From Bin87 sp964502995 (GTDB lineage Bacteria; Chloroflexota; Dehalococcoidia; Lucifugimonadales; UBA3495): a stretch of 64,000 nt of DNA. The DNA is taken from NCBI GenBank assembly GCA_964502995.1, contig CAZCZB010000001.1, forward strand, positions 90,177-154,176, given 5' to 3'. Below, one piece after another: positions 1-7,626 of the stretch. The position numbers were made by a program, and so were the translations under genes. The number at the start of each line of letters is the position of its first letter. Position 1 is the first letter of the stretch. Under the pieces are notes generated by a model. That model did not search any database, was not told where the DNA came from, and worked only from the letters and a program-made list of their open reading frames with translations.

Positions 1-1
1 G

Positions 2-1171
2 CTGTGGTACGCCGGCCTGGGCGCGGCGGAAATTGGCCGCGTTGGAATAGTCGTCATCGTCCGGGAGCGGAACCACGCCTTCGGGGGCGTACTCGCCGGC
101 GTGGAGCATTTCATCCCTTTCCTCGTCCGGTTCCGGCACCACTCCCTCGCCGAGGGCCCACATGGGCGACTTTGCCGCTTCCAGGAGGTTATCCAGCTTG
201 CCCTGCATTTTGAGTTTCAGCACGTACACCGTGATTTTCTTGCCGAACGGGGTGACGTCCTTCGGTTCCAGTGCCAAGGTCAACGGCACACCAGCGAAGT
301 TGCCGAACAGGTTGAGGTAGGCCACGCTGTCGTAGAAGCCGGTGATGCTGTGAAAACTGCCGGTGTCGATTTGCCAGACGCCGTAGCCATCCACATCGGG
401 CATCAGGAACTGGAGGTTCATCACCTCGCTGCACGCGCCGCGAGGGTTGCTGTCGCTGTGATAGTCGGGGCACTCGCGGCCTCGGCAAACCACATTCGGA
501 TAGAGCTGGATGCTGCGGTCGTCGCGGTGCGGGAGCGGCCCCCACACTCCGTTGCCCATTCGGTCCACTCGCTCGGGATTCATCTTGCGGTTGGCCCGTT
601 CGCCGTCGCCCTTGCACACCCAGTCGCGGGTTTGCTGATAGGCTTTGTACCAGGTGGGCGCGATGACATCGAGATCCATCGTGGGCAGGACGATGGTGAG
701 TTCCTTCGGAAACTCGCCGTACACTTCCCTCACCTCCGGCGGGCAAACGAAGTAGTCGGTCTTGGCCGGGTATTCGTTACCGTTGGAATGCTTCTTCTTA
801 ATGCCGAGCCGGATCTTGCCGATGCGGGGCAACATCCTTTGCCGGTCGTGAGTCAGTCCTCTGATGGGCATGATTTTGATCTCCTCCAAGTAGGGTTCTA
901 GCGTGCGAAACAGTCGGATGTGTTTGCAGTGGGTCAGTTTCGGCTGGCGCCGATATTTGAAGTCAGCACATCCGCACCAGTCCAAAGTCGTCTTGTAGTG
1001 AAGCAGTCGCTCCAGAGCGTGGACGAGCTGCTCCTTGGTCAGTGCGTCTGACACGGCGGCATGGGCTGCCTCGCTCTCCTGGATGCCAACCACCGGTTCC
1101 GCGACCAGAGCAGGGCACCCAGCATCGTGCTGGCCATCGCCGAAAAGGACGCCGGCGCAGTCGCAGTCCAT
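2..1171 (-). CDS. SWIM-finger N-terminus fused in frame to Gp3-like phage protein (3' end beyond window)
   Basis: The frame is open for 390 codons from ATG 1171 to the window edge. Residues 1-100 carry a SWIM-type zinc motif: WCGC near residues 67-70, then a basic stretch and CKH about 15 residues later. From about residue 101 the protein begins MPIRGL and continues with RIGKIRLG and EYPAKTDYFV, which I recognise as resembling the phage phiC31 Gp3-like family (recombination directionality factor and relatives). Start 1171 overlaps the upstream stop as TGATG, which supports coupling. A strong internal site (GGAGGAG, 7 bases before ATG 869-871) could also start the Gp3-like part alone. The fusion may be real, or two products may be made from one frame. 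Function is not proven, and a directionality factor for a serine integrase would be odd beside a tyrosine integrase. Confidence 0.7.
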   Translation of the reverse strand, partial: MDCDCAGVLFGDGQHDAGCPALVAEPVVGIQESEAAHAAVSDALTKEQLVHALERLLHYKTTLDWCGCADFKYRRQPKLTHCKHIRLFRTLEPYLEEIKIMPIRGLTHDRQRMLPRIGKIRLGIKKKHSNGNEYPAKTDYFVCPPEVREVYGEFPKELTIVLPTMDLDVIAPTWYKAYQQTRDWVCKGDGERANRKMNPERVDRMGNGVWGPLPHRDDRSIQLYPNVVCRGRECPDYHSDSNPRGACSEVMNLQFLMPDVDGYGVWQIDTGSFHSITGFYDSVAYLNLFGNFAGVPLTLALEPKDVTPFGKKITVYVLKLKMQGKLDNLLEAAKSPMWALGEGVVPEPDEERDEMLHAGEYAPEGVVPLPDDDDYSNAANFRRAQAGVPQ

Positions 1172-1692
1172 CAGAACTCTCCGTGCTCCTGCCCGTCCCA
1201 GCCCACATAGATTGGGAACTCCGGCAACTCGACAGGTTCGGGTTCGCGGTGCATCTTCATGCGCCCGAACACATCGCCCGGATTGCACCGATCGCAGGCG
1301 GTGAGCCAATGGACCGCTTCAAAAAGTATCCCGGTGGGCACGCCGCAGAAATCGCAACGCGCCGCATCGATTTGGTGAATGAACGTATCGGACGGCTCAC
1401 GCTCTTCCAATTCGCGGCCGTCAAAAAATGGGTTGTACCTACCGTCGCTATACCGCCAATGCCCTGCTTGCCACCACGCCTGGTGACTGCGCCGTTCGGG
1501 TCGGGGCTGCGACGGGCAGGCGGGGTAGCAGACAAGGCGCCAGTTGTGGCCGATGATGCCGCGGTCCTCGGTTCCCCATTTGGAGCGTCCCCCCTTGCCG
1601 CAGAGATCGCACAGGGCAGCGTCCCAAAAGAACCGGAATGGTGCCAACGGTGCCAGCTGCCCGAGGTAGTATGACGATTCAACGATGTTCAT
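1171..1692 (-). CDS. Cysteine-rich phage-type protein with three CxxC knuckles
   Basis: A 173-residue protein that I do not recognise. It has CDLC near residue 28, CDFC near 113 and CDRC near 131, and many Trp and His residues, so it probably binds one or more zinc ions and perhaps nucleic acid. Start 1692 is chosen because GGAGG lies 9 bases upstream (minus strand); longer readings of the frame have no ribosome site. It sits inside the leftward early operon, 2 bases after the preceding gene, and its TGA overlaps the ATG of the SWIM/Gp3-like gene. Confidence 0.7.
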   Translation of the reverse strand: MNIVESSYYLGQLAPLAPFRFFWDAALCDLCGKGGRSKWGTEDRGIIGHNWRLVCYPACPSQPRPERRSHQAWWQAGHWRYSDGRYNPFFDGRELEEREPSDTFIHQIDAARCDFCGVPTGILFEAVHWLTACDRCNPGDVFGRMKMHREPEPVELPEFPIYVGWDGQEHGEF

Positions 1693-1694
1693 GG

Positions 1695-2024
1695 TCAGTT
1701 GCCTCCGTTGTCGCGAAATCCGGGGAGTCCGAACATATCGGCCTGGCGAGTGCGGACCTCGTGAGCGTCCGGGTCCTCGGCCGGCAGGATGGCGAAGTCG
1801 CCGCCCAGCCAGTCCATGAAGCACTCGTCGCACATGGCGACCGTGGTGTCGCCCTCGCATGCATGGAACGGCATTTCGGTTTCGTGTTCGCAGCGCCAGC
1901 AGGTGGTCATAGGCATCTGTGGGAGTTCCGGCTGTTCACCTTCCTGTTCGTCGATGAGTCCATCGACGCGCCTGACGAATTGATCGACGCTTTCCGCGTC
2001 GACGGTAATGGTTGAATCGGGCAT
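1695..2024 (-). CDS. Small acidic zinc-finger-like protein
   Basis: A 109-residue acidic protein with CWRC near residue 42, a His/Cys pair (FHAC) about ten residues later and CDEC near 65, a likely four-ligand zinc site. A GAGGAG ribosome site precedes ATG 2024. It belongs to the leftward operon between the 42-residue ORF and the cysteine-rich protein. No family recognised. The run of CxxC proteins in this operon is typical of early phage genes of unknown function. Confidence 0.7.
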   Translation of the reverse strand: MPDSTITVDAESVDQFVRRVDGLIDEQEGEQPELPQMPMTTCWRCEHETEMPFHACEGDTTVAMCDECFMDWLGGDFAILPAEDPDAHEVRTRQADMFGLPGFRDNGGN

Positions 2025-2027
2025 TTT

Positions 2028-2156
2028 CTATCTACTCCTCGGATGAATGGGACGCACCACGGTGACGATCCCGTCGCAGACATTGCACGGCTTTCCCGTC
2101 GGGCAAACGGCCGGCTGGCCATTCTCGAACTGGGGATGTTTGGGCTTGCGGGCCAT
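2028..2156 (-). CDS. 42-residue CxxC miniprotein
   Basis: The peptide starts MARKPKHPQF, has one CPTGKPCNVC cluster, and ends in a basic tail. The longer reading of the frame (start 2246) runs back into the upstream gene, so the internal ATG 2156 is preferred, although its ribosome site is weak. Size, charge and the Cys cluster suggest a mini zinc-binding protein. It fills the gap between two supported genes of the same operon. Confidence 0.5.
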   Translation of the reverse strand: MARKPKHPQFENGQPAVCPTGKPCNVCDGIVTVVRPIHPRSR

Positions 2157-2166
2157 GCTGGCCGAC

Positions 2167-2619
2167 CTATCGCCGGGGCGGCAGGAGCGCAGAGACGGTG
2201 GCTTCGACACGCTGGTCGGTGTTGTCAAACACAGCCGCGTCGTCAATCGGCCCGTAGCGTTCTTGGCTGCGCGCGGCTTCTTGTGCCGCCACGACGCGCT
2301 CCTGGTTGGCTTTCATTTCCTTGGCGCGGGGCAACAGTGTCTCCACCAAATGTTCGACCCACACGCCGGGGCGGAAAATCTGAGGATGGCCCCAACTGCT
2401 GTAGCCCGCAGCAAACACCGTGGTCCACTGCTCGTTGAGATTGACCAAAACGTCGACGTTCGACACGTAAGTGTCGAGCGTGACGCGGATCTTCTCGTCC
2501 TCGTAGATGTCGTACCCACCGTGCTTCTTGGTCCTGTGCTTGGTCTTGAGGTACCGGGCCACCACTGCTGCCGCGGACGCGACCATGATGGCCTGGTCTT
2601 TATCTGGCTGTGTCATCAC
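2167..2619 (-). CDS. Hypothetical phage-operon protein
   Basis: About 149 residues, not recognised. The N-terminal helix is Ala-rich, the middle is basic (KTKHRTKKH), and the C-terminus has a long charged helix (residues 90-120) followed by PPRR. GTG 2619 and ATG 2616 are adjacent possible starts and neither has a strong ribosome site. Codon use and the absence of overlap with neighbouring genes support it as real. It lies between the 155-residue protein and the CxxC miniprotein in the leftward operon. Confidence 0.65.
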   Translation of the reverse strand: MMTQPDKDQAIMVASAAAVVARYLKTKHRTKKHGGYDIYEDEKIRVTLDTYVSNVDVLVNLNEQWTTVFAAGYSSWGHPQIFRPGVWVEHLVETLLPRAKEMKANQERVVAAQEAARSQERYGPIDDAAVFDNTDQRVEATVSALLPPRR

Positions 2620-2661
2620 TGGATCGTCCGTTTGTTCGGGTTCATCGGGACGGACAACCGA

Positions 2662-3129
2662 CTACGTCTTCACGTCGACGCGCTCTTCACGGTCGGTGAC
2701 CTTGTAGATGCCGGGGTGCTCCTTGGGAGGAAACGCCTTGCGGACTGCCGTGGTATCGATCTTGCGCGGGCCGTACAGCGAGGGGTATTCGTCCTCCGGG
2801 TACTGGTGCCGGAACTCCGGTTCGTCGATGTTGGTCGTGGTGCCGGGAGCTTTGTATTCGAACACCACGCTGGCGTCGGTCAGGATCGCGCTGGCGCCGA
2901 CACCGCCGCGAACCACGTCCAGGGCGTCGTTCTTGCCGCTGGTCTCAAGGTGGTCGGCCAGCAGGCGCAATTCCACGGCCAGGTGAATGCGTTCGCCGGG
3001 CGAGTAGGTGCAGCCCGGATCGGTCAGCTCGTCGGCCAAGCGCTCCAGACCGTCTCCGCTCAGCAGCGTCGACAGGGAGCGCAGGCGCTCGATGGTGAGG
3101 GGAGATTGCGGGACAGATTTTTTAGCCAT
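2662..3129 (-). CDS. Hypothetical phage-operon protein, 155 aa
   Basis: A soluble acidic protein beginning MAKKSVPQSP, with a Leu-rich helical N-terminal half and a Pro/Asp-rich C-terminal half (EPEFRHQYPEDEYPSLYGPRK) that resembles a linker or docking segment. A GGAG ribosome site precedes ATG 3129. Its start overlaps the end of the upstream 90-residue gene by 8 bases, so the two are probably translationally coupled. No family recognised. Confidence 0.7.
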   Translation of the reverse strand: MAKKSVPQSPLTIERLRSLSTLLSGDGLERLADELTDPGCTYSPGERIHLAVELRLLADHLETSGKNDALDVVRGGVGASAILTDASVVFEYKAPGTTTNIDEPEFRHQYPEDEYPSLYGPRKIDTTAVRKAFPPKEHPGIYKVTDREERVDVKT

Positions 3130-3394
3130 GGGGCCACTCCTTCGGTCGTGGTTGGGCCGGGTCGTCGTTTATCGAAAAGAACACGACCTTGCCGTCGTCT
3201 CTGGCCAGCAGGCTGCATCCGGTCTCCAGCGCCTCGTCCAGCAGCACGCAGATTTCGTCGGCGGTGGTTTCGACGTACCACTCCCAGTCGGACGGGGCGT
3301 GCATGGGGACCTGCACTTGGCGATCCTTGGCCAGCGTTCTAACCTGGGCTTTATCGGTGACCACCTCGGTCACTGTTGGAATAGAAATTGGCAT
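3122..3394 (-). CDS. Hypothetical 90-aa phage-operon protein
   Basis: A small acidic alpha/beta-looking protein with no recognised motif. AAAGGAGAGG lies just upstream of ATG 3394, a strong ribosome site. It overlaps the downstream gene by 8 bases. It follows the excisionase-like gene after a gap of 44 bases. Confidence 0.65.
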   Translation of the reverse strand: MPISIPTVTEVVTDKAQVRTLAKDRQVQVPMHAPSDWEWYVETTADEICVLLDEALETGCSLLARDDGKVVFFSINDDPAQPRPKEWPHG

Positions 3395-3438
3395 AATTTC
3401 CTCTCCTTTATGCCTTCGTGCGTGTAGGACGTGATCCG

Positions 3439-3660
3439 TCAGTACGTTTTGAAGGGCCCAGTCGCGTTCTCTTCCGCGGGCGTAGTTTCTTCCAGCCAGG
3501 CTTCCAAGGCCCAGGCCGGCACCAGGCGAGAACGCCCAACCTTTTTGCTGGCGATGTCGCCGCGCAGAAGAAGCTCTCGCATCTTGGTTTCACCCAGGCC
3601 CACGGCTTGAGCAGCCTCGGCCACGCTGTAGGCCAGTCGTTTGATTTCGACCTCAGACAT
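3439..3660 (-). CDS. Excisionase-like HTH DNA-binding protein
   Basis: A 73-residue helix-turn-helix protein of the excisionase/MerR-like (HTH_17) type: YSVAEAAQAVGLGETKMREL followed by the wing region GDIASKKVGRSRLVPAWALEAWL. Such proteins bend DNA at attachment sites and steer tyrosine integrases towards excision, or act as small activators. Start 3660 has GGAGG 8 bases upstream. It overlaps the preceding gene by 8 bases. With the integrase at 8103-9230 it is the best candidate directionality factor of this element. Confidence 0.75.
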   Translation of the reverse strand: MSEVEIKRLAYSVAEAAQAVGLGETKMRELLLRGDIASKKVGRSRLVPAWALEAWLEETTPAEENATGPFKTY

Positions 3661-3919
3661 AGCGGCCCTCCTCCATGCAAGCGTTCTGAGCCTCCGCCAG
3701 CAGCATGTTGAACCTGGCCCGCTTCCGGGCGATGTCCCGTTCCAACTCCGCGATGCGGTCGGCGCGGTGCTCACCGGCCGGCCGGCAGCGCAGCACGGTC
3801 AGGCTCTCCCGGTCGTAGGCCAGTTCTCCGGCCAACTTCCGCAAGGGACCTTCGTAGCGGCGCCGAGCCGTGGGTTGGGCCAGACGTTTCTGTTGGCGTT
3901 CCGCGATGGCCAGCGTCAT
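3653..3919 (-). CDS. Small Arg-rich coiled-coil protein
   Basis: 88 residues, rich in Arg, Ala and Glu, with a predicted helical stretch (IAELERDIARKRARFNMLLAEAQ) typical of a short coiled coil. ATG 3919 overlaps the upstream TGA as TGATG, so it is coupled to the XRE gene; the adjacent GTG is less likely. Function unknown. It may bind DNA or pack against the neighbouring HTH proteins. Confidence 0.65.
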   Translation of the reverse strand: MTLAIAERQQKRLAQPTARRRYEGPLRKLAGELAYDRESLTVLRCRPAGEHRADRIAELERDIARKRARFNMLLAEAQNACMEEGRYV

Positions 3920-4164
3920 CACTCCGTCTCCGGCTTTTCTTTCCCTGCCAATACCCGTTGCCGGGCCTCTTCGGCCCGATCCAACAGGTCCAGGGCTTCA
4001 TAGACGTCCGGCTCGAACCCTTCGGGCATGGGGCGCCGGCCGTTCAGGATCGCGCTGAGCGCGGTTTCGTGGATTTGCAGGATATCTGCGAGTTCCCTGG
4101 CCCGGTGTCCACGGGAGGCTATCTGGCCCCGGAGCCGGGCTAGTAATGGCGTGACTTCAGGCAT
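3919..4164 (-). CDS. Small XRE-type HTH regulator (Cro-like position)
   Basis: An 81-residue protein with a lambda-repressor-like HTH: ARELADILQIHETALSAILNGRRPMP. It is the first gene of the leftward operon and lies directly behind the operator region, the place Cro occupies in temperate phages. GAGGAG precedes ATG 4164. Its promoter has an exact TTGACA box at 4243-4248. It would plausibly control the switch together with the divergent S24 repressor. That role is inferred from position. Confidence 0.75.
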   Translation of the reverse strand: MPEVTPLLARLRGQIASRGHRARELADILQIHETALSAILNGRRPMPEGFEPDVYEALDLLDRAEEARQRVLAGKEKPETE

Positions 4165-4188
4165 TGCAGTCTCCTCGTTTTGCTGGTT

Positions 4189-4209
4189 GATACCAGTAAT
4201 ACTGGTATC
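4189..4209. promoter_or_regulatory. Operator O1: 21-bp perfect palindrome
   Basis: GATACCAGTA and TACTGGTATC are exact reverse complements around a single central A. The site lies just downstream of the -10 box of the leftward promoter, near its expected transcription start, so bound repressor would block the early operon. The likely binders are the S24 repressor at 4296-4967 and the XRE protein at 3919-4164. Confidence 0.85.
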
Positions 4210-4219
4210 AGATTGGCGA

Positions 4220-4248
4220 ATCCTAAACCAGTATTACTTGTATGTCAA
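4220..4248 (-). promoter_or_regulatory. Leftward early promoter
   Basis: On the minus strand TTGACA (4248-4243) and TAGGAT (4225-4220) are separated by exactly 17 bases. This is a strong sigma70-type promoter for the operon that starts at 4164. Its spacer coincides with operator O2, and O1 lies immediately downstream. Confidence 0.8.
4225..4243. promoter_or_regulatory. Operator O2: degenerate copy of O1
   Basis: AAACCAGTATTACTTGTAT matches the inner 19 bases of O1 (ATACCAGTAATACTGGTAT) at 16 positions. Its centre is 35 bp from that of O1. It fills the spacer between the -35 and -10 boxes of the leftward promoter and touches a possible -35 (TTGTAT, 4239-4244) of a rightward promoter with -10 GATACA at 4261-4266. 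Repressor here could shut the early operon and tune its own synthesis. Confidence 0.7.
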
Positions 4249-4295
4249 GTATTTTTGTTTGATACAGTAAGGCCACCGTTGATAGCGGAGGTGTC

Positions 4296-4967
4296 ATGGC
4301 GACTACAAATCTTTTAGGCGGTCGGGTGAAGCGAGCACGTGACCGCGCCAACATGACTCAAGCGGAATTGGCCGATTGCTTGGGCGTGCGACAACAGGCC
4401 ATATCCAACGTCGAGACCAACCGCAACGAGTTGAAGTGGGAGATGATTGTCGATTTAGCGAAAGCGCTCAACGTCTCCGTTGACTACCTAGCCTGTCTGA
4501 CGGACGACCCCATATCCTGCGACGACCGATTTGTCAGGTCTATCGGCTATGAGTTCGTCGAATACGTACCCATCCAACGGGATTTGGCAGTGGCCGGCAT
4601 CAACATGGGGAATCTTGTTGGCCACGAGGTCGGCGGCTTGCCTTTTCGCCGCTTCCGACTGGAACAGCTCGGCATCGACCCGACGAATGCGCGTGTGTTT
4701 CGGGTCAAGGGCGATTCCATGTGCCCGACATTGACCGACGGCGGCGCAATCCTGGTGGACTACGCCCAAAGCAGGCTCTACGACGGCGGGATATTCGTTT
4801 TTGAGATAGACGACACCCTGATGGTGAAGCGCGCCCGTTACAGCGACCAATGGATGATGGTCAGCGACAATCCGGACCCGGCATTTGCGTCGATTCCCTT
4901 CACCGAAGAGGCCATTATCTGGGGGCGGGTGGTCTGGACGTCACGGATTTTCTACGGCAGTAAGTAA
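4296..4967 (+). CDS. LexA/CI-type repressor: XRE HTH plus S24 peptidase domain
   Basis: A 223-residue repressor. Residues 9-66 form the HTH (MTQAELADCLGVRQQAISNV). The C-terminal S24 domain has Ser141 in GDSM and Lys178 in MVKRAR, the 37-residue Ser-Lys spacing also found in LexA. An Ala100-Gly101 pair in the linker is a candidate self-cleavage site, so RecA-stimulated cleavage and induction after DNA damage are likely. CGGAGGTG precedes ATG 4296. It diverges from the XRE gene over operators O1 and O2. It is the probable master repressor keeping the element dormant. The cleavage site is inferred by position only. Confidence 0.85.
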   Translation: MATTNLLGGRVKRARDRANMTQAELADCLGVRQQAISNVETNRNELKWEMIVDLAKALNVSVDYLACLTDDPISCDDRFVRSIGYEFVEYVPIQRDLAVAGINMGNLVGHEVGGLPFRRFRLEQLGIDPTNARVFRVKGDSMCPTLTDGGAILVDYAQSRLYDGGIFVFEIDDTLMVKRARYSDQWMMVSDNPDPAFASIPFTEEAIIWGRVVWTSRIFYGSK

Positions 4968-5119
4968 TAGGGCAGGCTCGTTCCTTGCACTCTTGGGATG
5001 GCCGACGATGTGTCCGATGCTGAGGGGAACGGCCACCCCAGAATACCAAGCCCGCCTGATCAACCTAGAACTGGAGAAATGACGTTGACGAAACTACCGA
5101 CGCTCTTCCAAGGAGAACC

Positions 5120-5971
5120 ATGAAACTCACCAAACGAATCGGTATTCTGATAATCGCCGTAGCCGTCATCGCGGCTGCGATAGTCGGATCGGTCGTTGCC
5201 GCCGGCGATGCCCAAAAGTTCACCACCTGGCAGGCCGCATTTGACCACCTGACCGGTCGCGTGGCGGACCTGGAGGCCAAGCACAGCATCGTCTGCTCCA
5301 CGCTCGTGGACGAGTACAACGTCGGTCACCGGGCGTCCAGCACCGACACTGAGCAGGAATCGCACGACCTCGGGATCGGCAAGGTCGAAGATTACCTGGA
5401 TAAGGCAACCAGCGGGACCCACTACGAAACGAGCTGGACGCGAGCCGGAGCGGAGGCTGAGTACAAACGATGCACTCCCGTCAGTCAGACCTCCAACACC
5501 CCGAAACCAACTTCCACCACGCCGGCGCCGTCATCGACCACGACCTGCACACCGGACGATTACGACCGCCAAGAATGGGGCGACTACCCGGCCGCCAATG
5601 CTGATGCAACGCCCCGGTGGACGTTGCCCGCAGACAATGTAAATTCACCGGGCATCACCCAGGACCACCATGTTGCGCTGAAGGACGCCCACGTATCCGG
5701 CGGATGCGATTGGTCGGAGGCTCGGAAAGATACCTTTTCCGACGACACCGGCAACCTGAACCCGACCACTCGGTCGTTCAACTCCAGCAAGGGGAATCGC
5801 ACGCCCGACCAGTTGACGGGTATCGCGCTGCGCATCATTGATACGCCTGTTGAGAAGTGCGCTTATGCCACTCAACACGACGCGGTGAAACGCAAGTACG
5901 GCCTGACCATGACGGACAGTGAGCAAACGACCGTGACCGCTTGGCTCGCACTCTGTTCGTCCGAGAGGTAG
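5120..5971 (+). CDS. Exported or membrane-anchored HNH nuclease (DUF1524 type)
   Basis: 283 residues. A hydrophobic N-terminal segment (residues 7-28) after a basic tip is a signal peptide or anchor. A Ser/Thr/Pro-rich linker around residues 119-140 leads to an HNH core: Asp182-His183-His184 in DHHVALKDAH, then DDTGNLNP and NSSKGNRTPDQ, the layout of the DUF1524/GmrSD-like HNH family. Four or more Cys residues could form disulfides outside the cell. AAGGAG precedes ATG 5120. As cargo of a mobile element it may be an exported nuclease used in DNA uptake, competition or phage exclusion; which one is not shown by the sequence. Confidence 0.75.
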   Translation: MKLTKRIGILIIAVAVIAAAIVGSVVAAGDAQKFTTWQAAFDHLTGRVADLEAKHSIVCSTLVDEYNVGHRASSTDTEQESHDLGIGKVEDYLDKATSGTHYETSWTRAGAEAEYKRCTPVSQTSNTPKPTSTTPAPSSTTTCTPDDYDRQEWGDYPAANADATPRWTLPADNVNSPGITQDHHVALKDAHVSGGCDWSEARKDTFSDDTGNLNPTTRSFNSSKGNRTPDQLTGIALRIIDTPVEKCAYATQHDAVKRKYGLTMTDSEQTTVTAWLALCSSER

Positions 5972-5977
5972 TTCAAA

Positions 5978-6430
5978 ATGGCAACGGAGACAAGAAACAG
6001 GATCCCTTGGTGGCGCCGTTGGGGGATGATCGTCGTCTGGGGAGTCTTGATCGGTTTGTGCATTGCCGCAATATCTTGTGGCGACGAAACCGATCAATCC
6101 TCAGCCGTTAACACTCAGATTTCCGCTGACCTGAAAGCCATGATCGTAGCGCAGGTCACAGGCTACCCAGAAGCGTTGGACGCCGCGATCACGCAACAAG
6201 ACGAGGACATCAGCATTGTCCTTGTGGTCGCAGGCTGGACTTCCGAATCGAAGGCCAGAGAACTAGGCGACAACGCCGTAAGAATGACCAAAAGCCTCAG
6301 CCCAGATTCTTCTCCAGGGGAGTCAATTGGACAGGGAAGGTACAACTACTTGGTCAGCGTATATGACCCAGGTGAGCGGTTGATTGCTCAGGGCGCTAAA
6401 GCCAAGGGCGCCGACCGTATCACGTGGTAA
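5978..6430 (+). CDS. Membrane-anchored small protein with a possible lipobox
   Basis: 150 residues. A basic head (residues 1-15) is followed by one hydrophobic helix (residues 16-34) ending AAISCGDE, which resembles a lipoprotein box, although Ser at -1 is unusual. The rest is a soluble alpha/beta-looking domain. It starts 7 bases after the HNH nuclease gene and so is in the same transcription unit. It could be an immunity or partner protein for that nuclease, an inference from adjacency only. No family recognised. Confidence 0.6.
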   Translation: MATETRNRIPWWRRWGMIVVWGVLIGLCIAAISCGDETDQSSAVNTQISADLKAMIVAQVTGYPEALDAAITQQDEDISIVLVVAGWTSESKARELGDNAVRMTKSLSPDSSPGESIGQGRYNYLVSVYDPGERLIAQGAKAKGADRITW

Positions 6431-6469
6431 TCAGCGCAAACCTTTGCGGCGTCATTTCGGAGCCTAATC

Positions 6470-7576
6470 ATGCCACTTGAAGAAAGCATCCACTCCCTCG
6501 CTGCACGACTGCCCGACGTCCTGTCTCTGATAGAAACCGAGGAGGGCACCAAGAACGCCCTGGTGCTCCCCTTCATCGCGGCGCTGGGCTACAACCCATT
6601 CGACCCGAATGAAGTCATACCTGAGTACGTCGCCGACGTGGGGATCCGGCGCGGCGAAAGGGTTGACTTTGCCTTGATGCGGGACAGAGAGCCTATCATC
6701 CTCTTTGAGTGCAAGGCAGCTAACGTCAACTTGGGCGATAGCCACATATCGCAACTGTTTCGCTACTTCACCACCACGCCGGTCCGCATCGGCGTGCTCA
6801 CCAACGGCGTCGTTTATCGGTTCTTTTCGGACCTGGACAAAGCCAACACCATGGACCAGCAGCCTTTTCTCGAAGTCAACCTGGCGGAGTTGGACGATGC
6901 AACGGTCGCTGTACTGCACCGTTTCGCCAAAGGTTCCTTTGACGCGGAACGGACCATCGAGGCAGCCCTCGATCTGAAATACACCAACTCAATCCAACAG
7001 GTGCTGGCCGAAGAGTTCGCCAACCCGTCCGGCGAGTTGGTCCGAATGATAGCGCGGCGGGTCCATGGCAGCAGCGTACCACAGGCAGTAATCAAGAGAT
7101 TCGAGGCGTTGGTCAAGGACGCATTTGCTCGGTTCATCAACAAAAGAACCGAAGCCCGTCCTCAGTCCGGTCCCGAACCGGACGGGTCGGGGACATCCAC
7201 AGAAGAGGCTATTGCACAACACCGCCCGAACCCGGCGCCCGTGGAGCTTCCCATTGACTTGTTTATGGAACCGGGCGTCGGTATGTATTCGAGGGCGCGA
7301 CTGGAGGACGATGGCTTTACCGTTGTCGTGCTTGCCGGGTCAGCGATTTGCGCGCACGAAAGGCGGACAGCTGGACTCGTCGTTTCCGAACAAAGAAGAG
7401 ACGCCCTGGAGCGGGCCACATGGGTTGAAGATGGCGAACACTATCAACTGACGCAAGACTACAGATGCACATCGCCTACCAACGCGGCCACTTTCGTCTT
7501 GGGGTGGCACGCCAATGGTCGTCAATGGTGGACAGATGCAGACGGCAGAAAGCTGGCCCAAATCCTGAACGGCTGA
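6470..7576 (+). CDS. HSDR_N-type restriction-like protein with C-terminal DUF4357
   Basis: 368 residues. The N-terminal ~150 residues look like the type I restriction HsdR N-terminal fold: EEGTKNALVLPFIAALGY, then a PD-(D/E)XK nuclease signature with Asp66 (RVDFALM) and Glu80-Cys-Lys82 (FECKA). The C-terminal ~90 residues resemble DUF4357, a domain often attached to phage or restriction-linked nucleases. There is no helicase motor and no methyltransferase or specificity gene nearby, so it is not a complete type I system. It may be a solitary defence nuclease or phage-exclusion protein carried by the element. Starts 39 bases after the preceding gene. Confidence 0.75.
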   Translation: MPLEESIHSLAARLPDVLSLIETEEGTKNALVLPFIAALGYNPFDPNEVIPEYVADVGIRRGERVDFALMRDREPIILFECKAANVNLGDSHISQLFRYFTTTPVRIGVLTNGVVYRFFSDLDKANTMDQQPFLEVNLAELDDATVAVLHRFAKGSFDAERTIEAALDLKYTNSIQQVLAEEFANPSGELVRMIARRVHGSSVPQAVIKRFEALVKDAFARFINKRTEARPQSGPEPDGSGTSTEEAIAQHRPNPAPVELPIDLFMEPGVGMYSRARLEDDGFTVVVLAGSAICAHERRTAGLVVSEQRRDALERATWVEDGEHYQLTQDYRCTSPTNAATFVLGWHANGRQWWTDADGRKLAQILNG

Positions 7577-7626
7577 GCCGAGATAGTCCATAACGAACGA
7601 CCGATTTGACGACAAGGGAGACTACT

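Noticed and set aside
101..901. 266-codon open frame on the plus strand
   Set aside because: It is the antisense shadow of the SWIM/Gp3-like gene, whose minus-strand reading has a ribosome site and recognisable motifs.
2047..3342. 431-codon plus-strand frame across the early operon
   Set aside because: It lies opposite several overlapping minus-strand genes with good ribosome sites and has low-complexity, Val/Gly/Arg-rich composition typical of antisense frames in GC-rich DNA.
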